Source: Eopsaltria australis (taxonomy: Eukaryota; Chordata; Aves; Passeriformes; Petroicidae). From it: a stretch of DNA of 64,000 nt. The translations under genes were made by a program, and so were the position numbers. The stretch covers positions 248,001 to 312,000 of the forward strand of contig JAVTVJ010000814.1 of NCBI GenBank assembly GCA_034509425.1, written 5' to 3'. Under the pieces are notes generated by a model that saw nothing but the letters and a program-made list of their open reading frames with translations, was not told where the DNA came from and did no database searches. Below, one piece after another: positions 37,551 through 50,469 of the stretch (positions within the stretch are counted from its first letter, which is position 1; every line of letters starts with the position of its first letter).

Positions 37551-39933
37551 CTGCAATGGGAAACACAACACAACATGTACCAGATGAAAAAAAACCCCAT
37601 CTTTTGATCACGAACACGAGACAAAACCTTGAGGAAAACCTGTAAAATCTACAGAAGGAAACAAGAAACCAGCATTTATTTGATCTTTCAATCAATCAAA
37701 TCCTTTGATAGGTGGTTTTGCAGTAATTGGAGTGAGCACTTTCACTCTCCACCTAATAATCACCGCAGTCTCACAAATTATTACTTATCAGGGTTGTAAC
37801 TTTCTGTTCCCTCTCCCAAGCAGGCACAGATCCAGGGAGAGCCGCAGCCTCCTGCGCTGCTTGGTGTGTGCTGCTATTTAAAAATCCAGCTTGACTCCGT
37901 GCACATTTCCTGACTTCTCTGACAAGGAGAGGAAACACAAAAGCTGACACTTGGCACTGCATTACTTACCAAGCCTCTAACCTCCACGGCAATTTTTCTC
38001 TCCTGCTGTTCAGCTCCAAGGCTCAGCCGTGAGCATGGAAGCAGGCCAGCAAACATCAACCTCATTTAAGACGCTCAAAAAGCCACTGAGCACAAGCCTG
38101 GAGTGCAACGCCATCCCTTGGGAACAGCCCTGCCTCCCATCACACCCCCACAAACCACCCCAAAACCATCCCAGGGAGGGGGGAGCTGGCTCTGCACTCA
38201 GCCACAAGTGCCACATCCTGTGGGGTGGAGATCTGCTGCTCTGCCCAGGAACACATCTTCCCTAGATCAGGACTCCCCCAAAACACAAAGCTGGAAGATT
38301 GTACCCAATGAAAAATCATCCAGTAATACTGAGAAACAAGCTGTAACTTCAGGGGTAACAACCACAGCAGCACAGCCCAGAAATGGCACAAATGAGCTTA
38401 AAAACAAGGGAACAAGGGAATCTCTTTCCCATGAAAGCATGAGCAAAACGCAGGAAAAAATGAACAGCGAGAGCTCTTATGGCAGAGTCACGGCTTCAGA
38501 AAATCCCAGAACTTCCAAAGGAAACTCAACTTTGCTCTGATCAATGTGATTAAGCAACTGCACAGTTCAGATGTGACTCACAGGTCTTCAAGCTAATGAA
38601 GAACAAATATGTATAAATACCATCCAGATGATCAAATGGACTAATTAGTCACTTGTGGCTTCTCTCTAAAAAAGAACAGAATGGGCTACATATTTGAGGC
38701 TTTCACATGTTCCAATTAAGCATGAATAAATCTACACATGGTGTCACAGAAGACATGAAAGTGCTGAAGGAAATGTGCAGCTCCCTCGAACGCCGGCTGC
38801 AGAGGGGACACCTCGACACCTCCCTCTGCTCTCCCCAGCTGGCAGCATTGCAGGCACACCAGCAAAACCAGTCTCTGATAGAATTGCAGATCTATCACAG
38901 GCTGGCCATGAGATTTCTGGTGGGGAACACGGGAGGACCAGCCAATGCCAACACAGAGAACCACTCCTCTGCCCTGGCTCATTTGTTCCCCTAATTAGGG
39001 AGGCAATAATAGAAAGGACAGGAAAGACATTCTATCCCTGGTGTCACAGTGCCCAATCTCCGTGCAAGTACTAAGATCCCTCCTTCATCTTCTTCTAATA
39101 AACCTCCCTCACCCTTGCCTGCTTCCTGAGCTGAGGTGTGACCTGAGTACACGATGGAGGTGACAAGAAACCACCTCCTTTATGGATGTGGGGGAAAGGC
39201 AGCACACACACCGGCCATGCCACAAAGGCTTCTCAAAAACAACTGAAGTACAAGGCAAGGAAACAGACTTTTCCCTCCGTTCTGAAGCATGATTCATGCT
39301 GAAAAAAACCCAACAAAAAGCTGCATTATGTCTCTCACTTGAAAGACATGCAGTGCTGGCTTACAGGTGAATGAAATGAGTATTCTGATTTCAAACACCT
39401 TCTCAGCATTGCCAGCAGTGAAATTAAATCCAACGAACTGTTTTTGCCCGTGCACGATTAGAGGCAGGAGCTGGAAGAGCTTCCTGTGCCTGTGAGCACT
39501 GGAAAGTGCATGGAAACTTTGAAGGTGTTGATAACTGCAATAGCTGGAGTAAAACTGCTTATAAACATTCCTTAACAACGTATAAAAACCTAAGACCCAA
39601 ATCTCATTAAGCAAAAGAAGGGAGATTTAAGGTAATCAGCAAGTGAGATCTCACATTAAGTCCCCCTCCCTGATTCAGGTTCTCCCATTAATAGAGCTTT
39701 AAAAGCTGCTGCTAATGGGCAGGAACTGCTCTAACGGAGGAGCTGCTGTCACTGCCAGCGCGTCGCTCCCCTGGCCACACATGCCCAGCCACCAGCACTC
39801 AGTGCTCAAACCCTTTCTCCAAATCCCTCTCCAGGTTGCTGGAGCTCTCCCAGTGCTGCACAGAACCCCATCCCACTGACCCTGTGTGCCCAGGGGCTGC
39901 AAGGCTCCCTGTGAGCACTGCCCCGGTCCTTAC
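37551..39933 (-). other. CADM1: CADM1 intron 3
   Basis: This 2383-nt intron contains, at about 38602-38730, a segment resembling part of intron 7. No gene or named repeat is otherwise visible. Confidence 0.88.
38602..38730. repeat. Dispersed homologous segment, copy in intron 3
   Basis: CAAATATGTATAAATACCAT, then CCAGATGATCAAATGGACTAATTAGTC, with AAGCATGAA about 95 nt on. It parallels the segment at 22631-22730 in the same order and orientation, with small gaps. Confidence 0.5.
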
Positions 39934-40086
39934 CGAGCACCGTGATCGTGGTGTAGATCTCCTGGGGGGGGTCGGTGTAGAGCTGGCAGAAATACCTCCC
40001 CTCATCAGAGATGGACACATTCGTCAGGGACACTCGGAGCTCGCTGTTGGAGAAGTTCACCAGCTGGAACCTGCTGTCCTTGAGCG
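39934..40086 (-). CDS. CADM1: CADM1 exon 3: second half of Ig domain 1
   Basis: This 153-nt exon completes Ig domain 1. After the split proline it reads [20 protein letters not shown], then [18 protein letters not shown], ending TTITVL plus one base. The D-x-G-x-Y-x-C motif near the middle (DEGRYFC) supplies the F-strand cysteine that pairs with the one in exon 2. Two N-glycosylation sequons are visible, NFS and NVS. In mammals glycans in this domain tune adhesion. The acceptor is CCACAG and the donor GTAAGG. The split valine codon is completed by exon 4. Confidence 0.97.
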
Positions 40087-40960
40087 CTGTGGGGCAAGCA
40101 CAGCCTGGGTGACTGCATGGAGAGAGGCAACGTCCCCTTCCCAACACATCACAATCCCAAAGATCCCCACAGATGGCAGCACATTGAGGTGAGCACTCCT
40201 GAGCTCCTGATTAGCTTCCATCCTGCTTCCTACCTTGAAGCTGGACCTATAAAATCTTGTGGTTCTCAGATTATTAAAGAACATGAGCAAATCATTGGGC
40301 ACAGCATCAAATCTTCGGACCACGGGGGCTTAGGGATGTGTAGGTAAAATGCTTACAGTGCCTACAGAGCCCCATTGCTGACTGCAGGCACTCTGGGACA
40401 GGCCTGAATGAGGAAGGAACTGGGAAAAGCAGAATTTAAAGTTTGTTTCCTGGGCACAGAGGACAGCCATGTCCCCACAGTGACACTAACACAGACCATT
40501 TAAAGCATCTCACTGCAGCCACCGTGGAACTGTCATTACAGCACACACTTATCCACTGGACATGGAAGTGATGAGAGATTTCAGTTTGGGTATAAAGCAG
40601 CACAGATTGTCCTGGAATTTTCAATCTTTGGCCTGAAGAGATTACATCTGAGAACACTGCACTGTCTCAGTGTCGCCCTGTTCAATTTGTTTGTGTCAGC
40701 TAAATATTTGGCACTCAATTGCAATTCACCCTGAATTACAACAATCAATTCCTATTGCAAAGTAAGATTCTCAGACTTTTAGAGGGGACTTTGAAGTTTT
40801 CCATTAAGGAGGAGATTATGATTGTCTATCTCACCTTCCTCCACAGAGCCAACCGAACTGTAAGTGCCCAGCACTGCACAAACAGGAGAGATTTCAGCAA
40901 ATGCTGTGTCCTGAGCCAAGTGAGGCACAGGAGGAGTCGTGGGAGGAACCACAAACTTAC
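40087..40960 (-). other. CADM1: CADM1 intron 2
   Basis: This 874-nt intron is the shortest in the window. It interrupts the coding sequence of Ig domain 1. I see no repeat or gene in it. Confidence 0.9.
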
Positions 40961-41107
40961 GCCTGAAGTCTCTGAAGTAGATGGTCTGCCTGTTGGGGTT
41001 CAGGAGCTGGATCACCGAGTCGTCGCTGTTCTTGACGCGGCAGCTGATGGTGGCCACGTCCCCCTCCACCACTGTCACATCCTCTGTCACCAAGTTCTGA
41101 CCGTGAC
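40961..41107 (-). CDS. CADM1: CADM1 exon 2: first half of Ig domain 1 (V-type)
   Basis: This 147-nt exon encodes the N-terminal half of the membrane-distal Ig-V domain, which carries the adhesive face in nectin-like proteins. The reading begins with two bases completing a codon from exon 1, then [20 protein letters not shown], followed by SC with the B-strand cysteine, and ends at QTIYFRDFR plus one base. The acceptor is CTGCAG at 41113-41108 and the donor is GTAAGT just below 40961. Where the mammalian protein, as I remember it, reads V-N-K-S-D-D-S with a glycosylation sequon, this copy reads V-K-N-S-D-D-S, which has none. The phase-1 end joins exon 3 to restore a proline codon. Confidence 0.97.
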
Positions 41108-42309
41108 CTGCAGGACAGAGCAAAGGTAGGACTCAATGTCAGAAATGACACCAGAGGGTTTCATTTGAGAATGAAAACCTCCACGGCCACCAATGCAGGA
41201 GCATCAGCCAGTGAGCCACAGACTGGGTCCCTCAACCAGCTGGTAGAGCAGTGGGAAAGGAGCTCTGTGATGGAAATAGAGGAACAAGGACTACTGCCCC
41301 ACATAGAAACACCAAAAATTCCCTTCCTCTCCCAACAGACAAATCCTGTTAAATTACCTTGAAAGAACAACTCACTGCAAGAAGCACTTATCCTCTGACT
41401 GGAGCAGACAGACTCCAGGGAATCAGTCGTTACTCACTCTGTGTAATCAGTAGGTGCTATTAATGTCCAGAGGCAGGGAAAAAAAAAGGATCCCATGCAA
41501 TTATGCTGTGGGAGCCTTGTAATCATTTACAGGTCATCACCCTGAAAACTCTCCTCCTAATGAACCGAAGGCTCGCGCCGCCCGCACGCTGAGACATTCG
41601 CCTCCAACGCCCAGGGACGCAGGGGATGGCAGAGGGAACTGTGCCCTGCATTTCAATTCTTCCATAACTACTGGGAATCTAAGTGGGAGAAATCTTGAGA
41701 CTTCAATTGGCAATGTTCCAAACGAAGCCAGGATACCTGGGCACTTGGCTGCGTGGTCACAGAATCCTCTGCTGCTCCACAGCTGCCTTAGCCACAAGAG
41801 ACCCAAAAATGCAGGATTAGGATAAAGTTTGCACACAGGAAATCTGGGGACAGTATTTAAACCTCAGCTTTTCTCTCACCCTGCATTTTCTTCATTTTTC
41901 TTTCTTTCCAACTTGCCTTTATTATTTGACATCCCTTGGAGACTAATGTTAGACAAAAAGGTGCATCGTTTGGAAAGAGAAAGATTGATAAACCATCAGA
42001 CTCCTCTCCACGGCTGATGGGCAGCAAGCTGAAATCTGGGCATTTTTCTGCCCTCTCAGTATAAATTTTAGACAGATTCTCCAGACTGATGAACTTTGAG
42101 GAGCAACAAGAAGATTTACTATCAAACAGCAACACCTCTATTGGAGCACAGACCCCAAGCCTCATTCAAGAGGGGCAAAGAGCCTGTCCCAGAAATCTGC
42201 CTGGCTCCTGCTCTGTATTCTGTGGATCAGGATGAAGCTGGTCCTGCTCAAAGCCCTCTGATCAGAAGATGAGCATTCAGCCACCCCACCACGCTATCAG
42301 CACTCTTAA

Positions 42310-42420
42310 CGTGGTGCTCTTGAACCTCGGGGACACACGTTAATGGGAGCTTTGGCAGTGATGGGTTAAGGGTTGGACCTGATAATCTTAGAGGGCTTTT
42401 CCAACCTAAATGATTCTATT
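42310..42420 (+). mobile_element. CR1 LINE, truncated 3' end
   Basis: The segment ends with the wording typical of avian CR1 3' ends: a GGTTGGACCTGAT block, a TTAGAGG block, then TTTTCCAACC followed by TAAATGATTCTATT. CR1 elements are LINEs that end in short ATTCTATG-type repeats rather than poly(A) and are usually severely 5'-truncated, as here (about 110 bp). Sequence to the left (GGGGACACACGTTAATGGGAGCTTTGGCAGTG-like region) also fits the upstream part of the CR1 3' UTR, so the left boundary is approximate. It lies in intron 1, antisense to the gene. Confidence 0.85.
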
Positions 42421-42559
42421 CTCAAATCCCAAACCTCTGTGCAGACCCCAAAGGCCACCACAGCAGAGCCCTACCCTGCCTGCACCACATCCTGCCGTGG
42501 AGGTGCCAGAGCAGCCCAGCACAGCCACAGCCAGGCCCTGGCATCAATGAAATCAAACA

Positions 42560-42900
42560 TCTCAAAAGTGGTTCAAGCAAAAATATTAAACATTACTAAC
42601 TGCTTCTGGGGAATAATTTTATCAAACCCATTCAAAACAAGGTTCTTGCACAAGGATCAGCTTGATATGTTCTCATAAACGCAATATTCCCTACAAATCA
42701 TTAACAAAGCTATTAAGATTCGATTTCCATCTAAGCAATTATTGCCAGCATATTTTTTTACATTTACTTTAAAAGACTCAATCCTATTTTCAATTCATTA
42801 AACTGTTCCTTGCGTTTACTGAATTTTACATCAGCTTAGAAGACTATTTGAATTAATAAGAATTACAGTAGAAGTAATTTAGAAATAAATTATTTGAAGT
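42560..42900. promoter_or_regulatory. A+T-rich block, candidate conserved non-coding element
   Basis: A low-GC, repeat-poor stretch immediately right of the CR1 3' end, about 1.5 kb upstream of exon 2. It contains ATTAATAAGAATTACAG and many ATTA/TAAT words. Its function is unknown. Confidence 0.25.
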
Positions 42901-45900
42901 TCAAGCCACTGAAGCTTTTCACGCCGGGATGCTGCTGCATTGAACCTGCCGATGGATGGCTGCAGAGTCCAGCACCTCGGTCTGGGCTGGCACCAGATCT
43001 CTCTGAACAAGGCTTTTATCCGGGTTAATGATGGGCAGGGAGCACATAAGGACACGCAGAGCCCCTCCATGGCTCAGAGCAGCCACAGCCTCCTGGGCTT
43101 TGCTCTTTGTTCTGAATCAAAGGGCGTCTGATCGGCCGCCGTCTGCTCTGCTGACCCAAACGTGCCTCAGCACATGCCAAGGCGTGCACCCCTCCACATC
43201 CTGGGGCATCTATTCCCATGTCTGCTCCCAGGAAAGCTATTTCCACGAGCAGCAGCAATTACAAACTCTAAATTAAATAAAAATGCAACACAAAGCAAGA
43301 ACTCTTTAGACCCATCCTCATTGTCAACACCTCGGGACGTTTCTCAGTAAATATTTACTGTCAGTGTACACGTATTTTGAGAAGCATTAAAGTACACCCA
43401 CAGGATGACAATATTTTGGAACGGAAAAGGACAGGCTGGGGAGGGGAGGTGAAATTTATAGACCCAACAGGGAATCAGGAGAAGCGAAGGAAAATTACTG
43501 TTGAGAACCAGCGTTAAATCCCTGGCAATGCTTTGGAGTGGCACAGCACAAGCAGATCCAACAGAAAGCCCCCAACAGAATGATATGGGACAGATTTTCA
43601 TTTATTACATGTGAAGGGACTGTGACAGCACAGTGTCCACGCACCACACCAAAGCTTCCTGTTGGGACTCCAGCACGGGGGACAAATCCTCATCTCAGCA
43701 TGTGATGCACTGGGCAGACTCCAGGACAGAAGACTTCAGGGCTGGACTTGGAGTCTTGAAAATCTTGACATGGAGTACAAGGCACTGCTCCAGAGGGAGT
43801 GGAACAGGAACAGAAAGGAAGCCACTTTCTTGGGAGGAGGGTCTCTGGAGTGAGCTCGTCTATAGGCAACACATGCACTGGTGTTAACGAGCCAGGGGAA
43901 CACCAAAATGGGTGTCTGCAGTGCCAGGAGGAGGGAAAATACAATGTGTGCTCCCTTCATTACCCAAAGCCATTCTCCAGCCTCATTTACTGAATCTCCC
44001 TTCGCAAGGTGAAAAATGACACCTTGTTTTATACTTACTGGAAGGGGGAGGGAGCGGGGGGACACAATGCTTGAGGGACACTTAGGCTGCAACCTGTACA
44101 ATTAATTTTTGCACTTGTCTTCCTGCCTTAGACCACTGCAGTCTCTCCTCTTAAGGCTGCAGACAGACACAGACGAGTAAATTGTGTTTCAAACAAGTTC
44201 CCCTCAGCTGGACACAGCCCAGGGACCTTGGCTCATATGCAGCGGTCACATTTAAAATCAATTCTTTCTCCGCTTGTAGGACACCGGGCTAGAGGGAAGC
44301 ATCAGGGAGAGAAGAGGAAAGATTAAAAATACGTGCTGGGGAGCATGGGTTTTCAATTTCTATGGAATTTCTAACCACAGGTGCCCCAGCAGGAGCTGCA
44401 GCACTGCTGGCTCAGTCTGCGGGATCCCGACACAAACGCTTTCTGAGGAAGAGGGGTTTTCATTCCACCTGAACTGTGGCAGCCTGTAAACCTAAACAAA
44501 ATTCCTCTTAATAGATTGAGTCAGAAGAAACAACTCGCACAGATACACAAACTGTCCACGTGCTCAAGGAAAGAAGTGACACAGTGCTCCATTCCCAGAA
44601 TTAACACAATTTGAATGTCAACATTCATTTATCAGTTTCAAGTACCTAAAAGGGATGTGGTGGTTAAAGAACCATCCAGAGCAGAGACACGTGGGTTTAT
44701 AAACACTGAGCATGCACCTCCCCAGAAGCTTTGTCTCCTTTGTGCTCCTTCTCCCTGAGCTGAGCAGCTCATCTGCTGTCTCATCCATCACTGAGAGCTT
44801 CACCTCTTCCCTCTAACACAAACATCACAATTGGCTTTCCAGGAAGAGAACTGGAACCAGAGACTCTTGGTCATGGATTGGACCCAGGAAAAAGGAGGGG
44901 ACTCAGTGGCCATTTAACTGTTCTGCAGATCTGCTTCTAGGAGGGAGAGGAGAAGTGCCAAGGCAGAGCTGGGAGAAGCTGCTGGAGCTCTGTGCATCCG
45001 GGCTCCAAGTCTTGAGAGACAGCTTTAAAAAGCTGCAGTTGTCACACGTGAGCTTTGGAAAGGAAGGGACAATCCACACTGATTGTGCTGGCAAGGAAAG
45101 GCAGTTGCTGCTGATGGAGGCAATTTCATGGCATCTTTTCATGGGCAACAGCTGGAGAGCAGGCTGCCCACAGAGCACATGGACACACGTGTGGCCATCC
45201 CTGCAGGAGGGCAGAGCTGCAGCTGGAGGGTCCTGCAGCGGGAGGGAACAGGTCTGGGGAGAGGGCAACACTCCTACAGCCCCCCTAAAGCCAGCCTGGA
45301 CTCCTCCAGGGGTGTCCAAAGCACCCCAAGACAGGGGTGCTCTCACCCACTCACTGGAAGGCTCCTGTGAGAGGCTGGGTGCAGGGAGGGCAGGAGAAGA
45401 GGCAGCTGCTGCTCCTTCCACTCATGCACAGTCCCTAAGGGAAACCCTCCAAGGCCACGGAGCCTGGAGCCCAGCGTGGCACCTCTGAGCAATTCTTCTG
45501 CCAGTGTGGCCCTCACCCCCACAGCAAAATGTTGTTTTCCATCAAGATTCACAACTAACCTTTTGAAACAGCAACTTTTTCTTTTAATAAGATGCAATTA
45601 CCAGCTCTGTGACCCCGAGTCAAGCCTCTCTGAGATTTTCCTGCATTCAAGTAGCTCTTATTCCCTCTTCAGCATCTTCTCCATGACCAGCAACAGACTC
45701 AGCAACTCCGGTTCCAAGGCAAAGAGCTCTTCAGAAAAAGTGATGGTGGCAAACAAATAGAATTCTAGAAAGATCTCCCTTTTGAGTTAGTTCTGTGCAG
45801 ATCGTCAGCTGCAATACAGCACTGGGGAGTCTTCCCCATGAAAATCCCTTGCTGAGCACCAAGAGGAGCAGGGACTTTTCCAGCAAGGTGCAGCTGAGCC

Positions 45901-48900
45901 AAACTGGGCAGAGCTTGCTCAGTGATGATGGGAATGGGGTATGGCAGCTCCGTGTCTCCCTCTCAGGCAGAGACTACAGCAAATTGATACAGTAATGCTC
46001 ACCTGGTACTTGGATTTTTACTTTCAGATTTAATGCACGTTATCCTTTCTTTATGCTGCACCCAGGTTTAAGAGAACTGCTCCGAGGAAGGGCCCTGCCA
46101 ACAGACAACTCCGCTGTGCCAGATTTGGGATCCCCTGGTGATGCTCAAAGCCCCAGTTCCCATTTAGGAGCCATAAAAGGAGAGGTGGGAGGAATTAGCA
46201 TTCACAGAAACCGTTCCCAAAATGTTGATTTCCTTGAGTCTCCCTGACGCTGCCTGCAGGGACAGACCCGCTCCAGGATCTCATCCCTGCCACAGGGACC
46301 TATTTCCCCTCCTTGTCAGCACAGATTTCACAAGCGAGCACTTTCAGCACCTTCCTGCAGCTCCTGCTCCTCTCCCCGCTCACACCCACCCCACTCACAC
46401 TTCCCCTGAATTACTCTCCACACTCAGAGAGAACGTGCGAGATGGTGCTAAAAATTACTTATTGTGAGGAGCAAGTTTACGCTATGAAACAGCCACTTCA
46501 GAGAAATATACGGCAAATTCAAGCGAGTTGTGCAGAGATATTAAATTTGTTGAGAAAAAAAAATGCCATTGCCACCTTTATGGCTTTTCTGGCTTAAAGA
46601 GTAAGAATAAAAGATGACAATAGCTCTGAAATTACACTGGAGGCTGCACTGACTTTAAACATAGTGAATATCTATGTGATGCAATGGCACCAGGGAATTC
46701 TTTCCACTGGTTGAAACCAAAATTGTACGAGCACAAAAATGCTGTGCTATGCCCAAATTAAAAATATTTATTTGGATCTTAAGAACAAAATTCTATTTTT
46801 CCTGCCATGAAAACCTCTGCAGCAGTGGCCAAAGGGTGTTTCAGACGGAAGCAGTTCCTCAGCCCTCCCCTCACACCCCTGCTGCTGCCAATCGCCCCGT
46901 CTGCGCAGATTTATGATCTGTCACCTGTGCTGGGATTAGATGTCACCCTTGTCTTTCTATTACCCAGATATTGATAGATCAAACTCCCTGGCCATACGTT
47001 GCCTGTCCCTTCAAAGGTTACAGCTGGCGGACACTGAGGATCAATATCCATCTGCTCTGTCACTGACCAGAGGGGACTCGGGGAGGAAGGATTCGGAACG
47101 GCAGCACAAGTCTGCTGCTCTGCACATCTCAGGTTTCTATTCCACATTTCTAGTATGTTTCTAAGAAACAGAAGCAGCTGGTCTCTTGCTTTGGTTCCAG
47201 CAGTTGATGGTCCATTGCCTAGACAGTAAAAGGTCACTTACTAAGGACTGTCCTTCTCCCATAAGGTCAGAGGTTTATCCAAGCGTCCCCCAGGGTGTGA
47301 GCAGCTCCTCGGCTGCACAGGGAGACAGGCGATCTTCTGGGGGAGGATCTGAGAAGGGGAGGCTGCTGAGGACTCTGAGAGGGAAGTTGGGGACACTTAG
47401 GGATGCAAGACCAACAGGGGAGCAAAGGGCAAAGCTGTGAGTGGTCCTTCAGCAGAAACAGAGTGAGGTACCCTTCCCTCGTGTTCCCCCTGACACTCAG
47501 CTGTCACTGGCAGCCAACACCCACCAAGGACACCTCCTGAAATTCATCACTGCATGCCCCAGCACTCCTTGGCAGCAGCATCAGCAAGGGAGAAGGTTTG
47601 GCAACACGAGACTGTCCCAGCAGGCTGCTGCCTCCATTCAGGGTGTTTAAATAAAACTCAGTTAGCATCAACACGCGTTTATTATTAATGGAGCCCTAAT
47701 ACAGAATTCCTTATCTGCATTTATCTTCCAGCTGCATCGCTACCAAGGACACCCACAGCCCAGATCCAAGAAAGGAGACCTTGATTAAACCCAGGTTTCA
47801 AACACAGGTGGAATTTCCTTTCCCTGCCTTGACTTACTCCATGGGGAGCTAAACCCTGATGAGGAGCAGGTCGCTGCGGGTAAGAGGAGGAAGCACAGAT
47901 GAAACATTCAGTTTTCACAATCAAAGAGCATGTTCTGTGCATTTCCCTGACCAGAACAACACCTGCTGCCTCACACTCCTTTCCATCTCTGCCACGGGGG
48001 TAAAGCTGCCGCAGCCCCTGCCAAAAGCTGAGCACAGGAGGAGAGAATTTACATGTTTGCAGGTTTGTCACCATCATTGTCACCTCTGGTTTTGCCCTGC
48101 GGTGCCCAGCAGCTGCCACCTGCCTCGCACCGAGCACGGCACTGCTCACACCTTGAGCTGGCACATGGATCTGAGGAGGGAGCTCCCCATCTGCTCTGTG
48201 TCCCCCCTTCCCCTCAGCACAGATCCTGCTCCTGAGGGGTCAGTCAGGGACTGTGGCTGGACAGGGACACAATGGGGGGGACTGTGCCATGGCACTGTCC
48301 AACAGCACGGAGCCCTTCCACGGACCCCACCATTCCCACCCCTGAGCTCCACACACTCTCTGTCCCCTCCCAGCCCTCTGGGGTGATGCCAGTGCTGTTA
48401 AGAGCTGCTTTGGCACACACTTCATTCCTGGATCCAGCAGCACCTGCCCCAGGTGCACCCCAGAACAACGACTCCCATTAGTCAGAGCGACGGGGCTTCC
48501 ACTAACAAGGAATCCTGTTTCAAGTCAGATGATGGGTTTCATTTTACTCTAATGAGCAGATATGTCTTATATCCATACCTGTAACCCATTTCTTGCAGAC
48601 TTTTTCACATCCTTTTTATTTTTTACTGTCAGTAGCATCTGTCACAACGTGTGGCTTAATAATCTCTTTTAAACTCAAGAAATCTGTATTTCCATAAAGC
48701 ACCCACGATGAATTCTGATCAACATCAGCCTGGTCTCTTCCCTATAAAAAGGACTTCCTTTCAACTGCCTGCATATTTAAGTCTGAAATCTTTCATTCAC
48801 CACTGAAATAAGAAAGGAATAAATGACAAAATTAATAACAAATGTGCAAACCTGTAGAAAATGTCCTCAAAGCAAAGGACCAACAAAGAATATACGGGAA

Positions 48901-50469
48901 TACTGTGGTTTTATGGGTTATCCTGGCCTGTTCCCACCCTTTGGCTCAGCAGGCAGCCAGCCTTAAATCCCAGCACTCTCCTTGCCATGTCACACACAGA
49001 AGCAACTCTGGGAGCCTTCCACAGAACACCTGCCCAGCTGTTATCCCAAAACTGTGGTGTAAAAGCAGAAGGTGAAACATTTACCAGCTGGAATGACCAA
49101 GAGCTTGCACATGGGAGTGACCTGTTCACTACCAGCCCATCGGACTCTCCTCCACAGGTTAGGCTGAGGTTTTTTTGCCCTTTGAAGTTAATTCCCAGTT
49201 TGCCATCAGGGGAGGAGAGCTGATCTCGCTTCCCATGAATTCCCAGCCTTTGGAGTGGCTTTGCTCACATGTGTTATCTGTCCACTCCTCATCTGCCTGG
49301 GTGGGAGCACAGATGAGAATGCCACAGCCCTGGATTTTGGAGCCCTGTTGTGCCCACCGTCACCTCCCTGTCCACCCATCACCTGCCATGAAGAAGAGCA
49401 TTGTCTTTAAGGGTCTTTTCCTTCCCCTTCTTTTTTTTCAAGTATGTCCCCCCACTTTAAATTTTTCTAGAGACCACAAACACGATCTTTTCTCAAAGAA
49501 CAACAGAACCCCAGCAGCAGCAGACACTCCCCCCAAAAACAGGTGGAAGAATCTCAGCAGCAACATTACAATCAAAGTGAGGACTCCTTTACAATTTTTT
49601 ACTTCCCAGGAAGGATAAAAAGGTGCAAGAGAAGCCTTTAGTCTAGATCCCAGATCAGACATAATGATGAATGCTCACCTAAAGGGCAACATATTTGTAA
49701 GTTTTAAGTCTCTTGCAACACCAACTGTCCTGATTCATCCCCATGATAAAGGCAGCTCTGAGAGCTATTTTACCATATTTATTATTTTACAGAGGAGGAA
49801 GAAAAAACATGGAATCAGCCCTCAATCTGCCACCTGTCAGATTTATAAATGTTGGTATAGGACCAGTGCTAATATCTTTAAACATTAATCTCCTCGTTGC
49901 AGATCCTGCACGTCCCCCTGCAGCCCCCGCCCCGTGGCTCGTCCAGGCTTGAGGAAATAAAACGTATTTTTGTATTTTTTTTCTCTTCATCTATGGGATT
50001 TGTTTTGACTAAATCCATGAAAGGAAGAGAAAGGGCAGATGCTCCTGAACACATTCCTGCCTGCTGTCAGTGCTTTGCCAGCTGAGTGGAAGGCACAAAG
50101 CTCTGCTCCAGTGTTTATTTTTAAAGATGCAGCTTGCCTGATCCACGCTCATTCCTCACGCCTTGTTTTCAATAGAGACTCTGTTCTCTTTGCTGGCTGC
50201 CAGGACAAAGGCAGAGCTGGGAGGAAGGGAAGAGAAACCGTGTAGTGCACAAGAAAATAAACCCCTGTGTTTATAAACTGCATTAGCCCAATCTCTCTCA
50301 CTGCCTCTGCAGGTGCAGCAACAGGACCGTAAAGCATATGGCCAAAAAAATACAGTAATGATGAGTAATGATGGTATGGACTTCATCCCACCTTCCCCAA
50401 ATCTGCACCCAAACCCCCTCAGCTGCCTGCCCCATCCCACAGCAGGCACACCGAGCACAGCACTCCTCT

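Larger units (their letters stand above)
6459..41107 (-). other. CADM1: CADM1 gene, internal portion (exons 2-10)
   Basis: CADM1 (SynCAM1/Necl-2/TSLC1) is a type I plasma-membrane protein. It mediates calcium-independent homophilic and heterophilic adhesion at epithelial junctions and synapses through three extracellular Ig domains. Nine exons read in order on the minus strand, all with GT donors and AG acceptors, joining in frame to 1026 nt (342 codons' worth). The translation matches CADM1 rather than CADM2-4, most clearly through the threonine-rich stalk, the TTATTEPAVH cassette and the TQLPNSAEELD cassette. Each Ig domain is split over two exons: 2+3, 4+5 and 6+7. Five N-glycosylation sequons are visible: NFS, NVS, NCT, NKT and NGT. 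Exon 1 with the signal peptide, and the exons for the transmembrane helix and the tail with its 4.1-binding and PDZ-binding motifs, are not in the window. The identification is very secure; numbering follows the mammalian gene. Confidence 0.97.
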
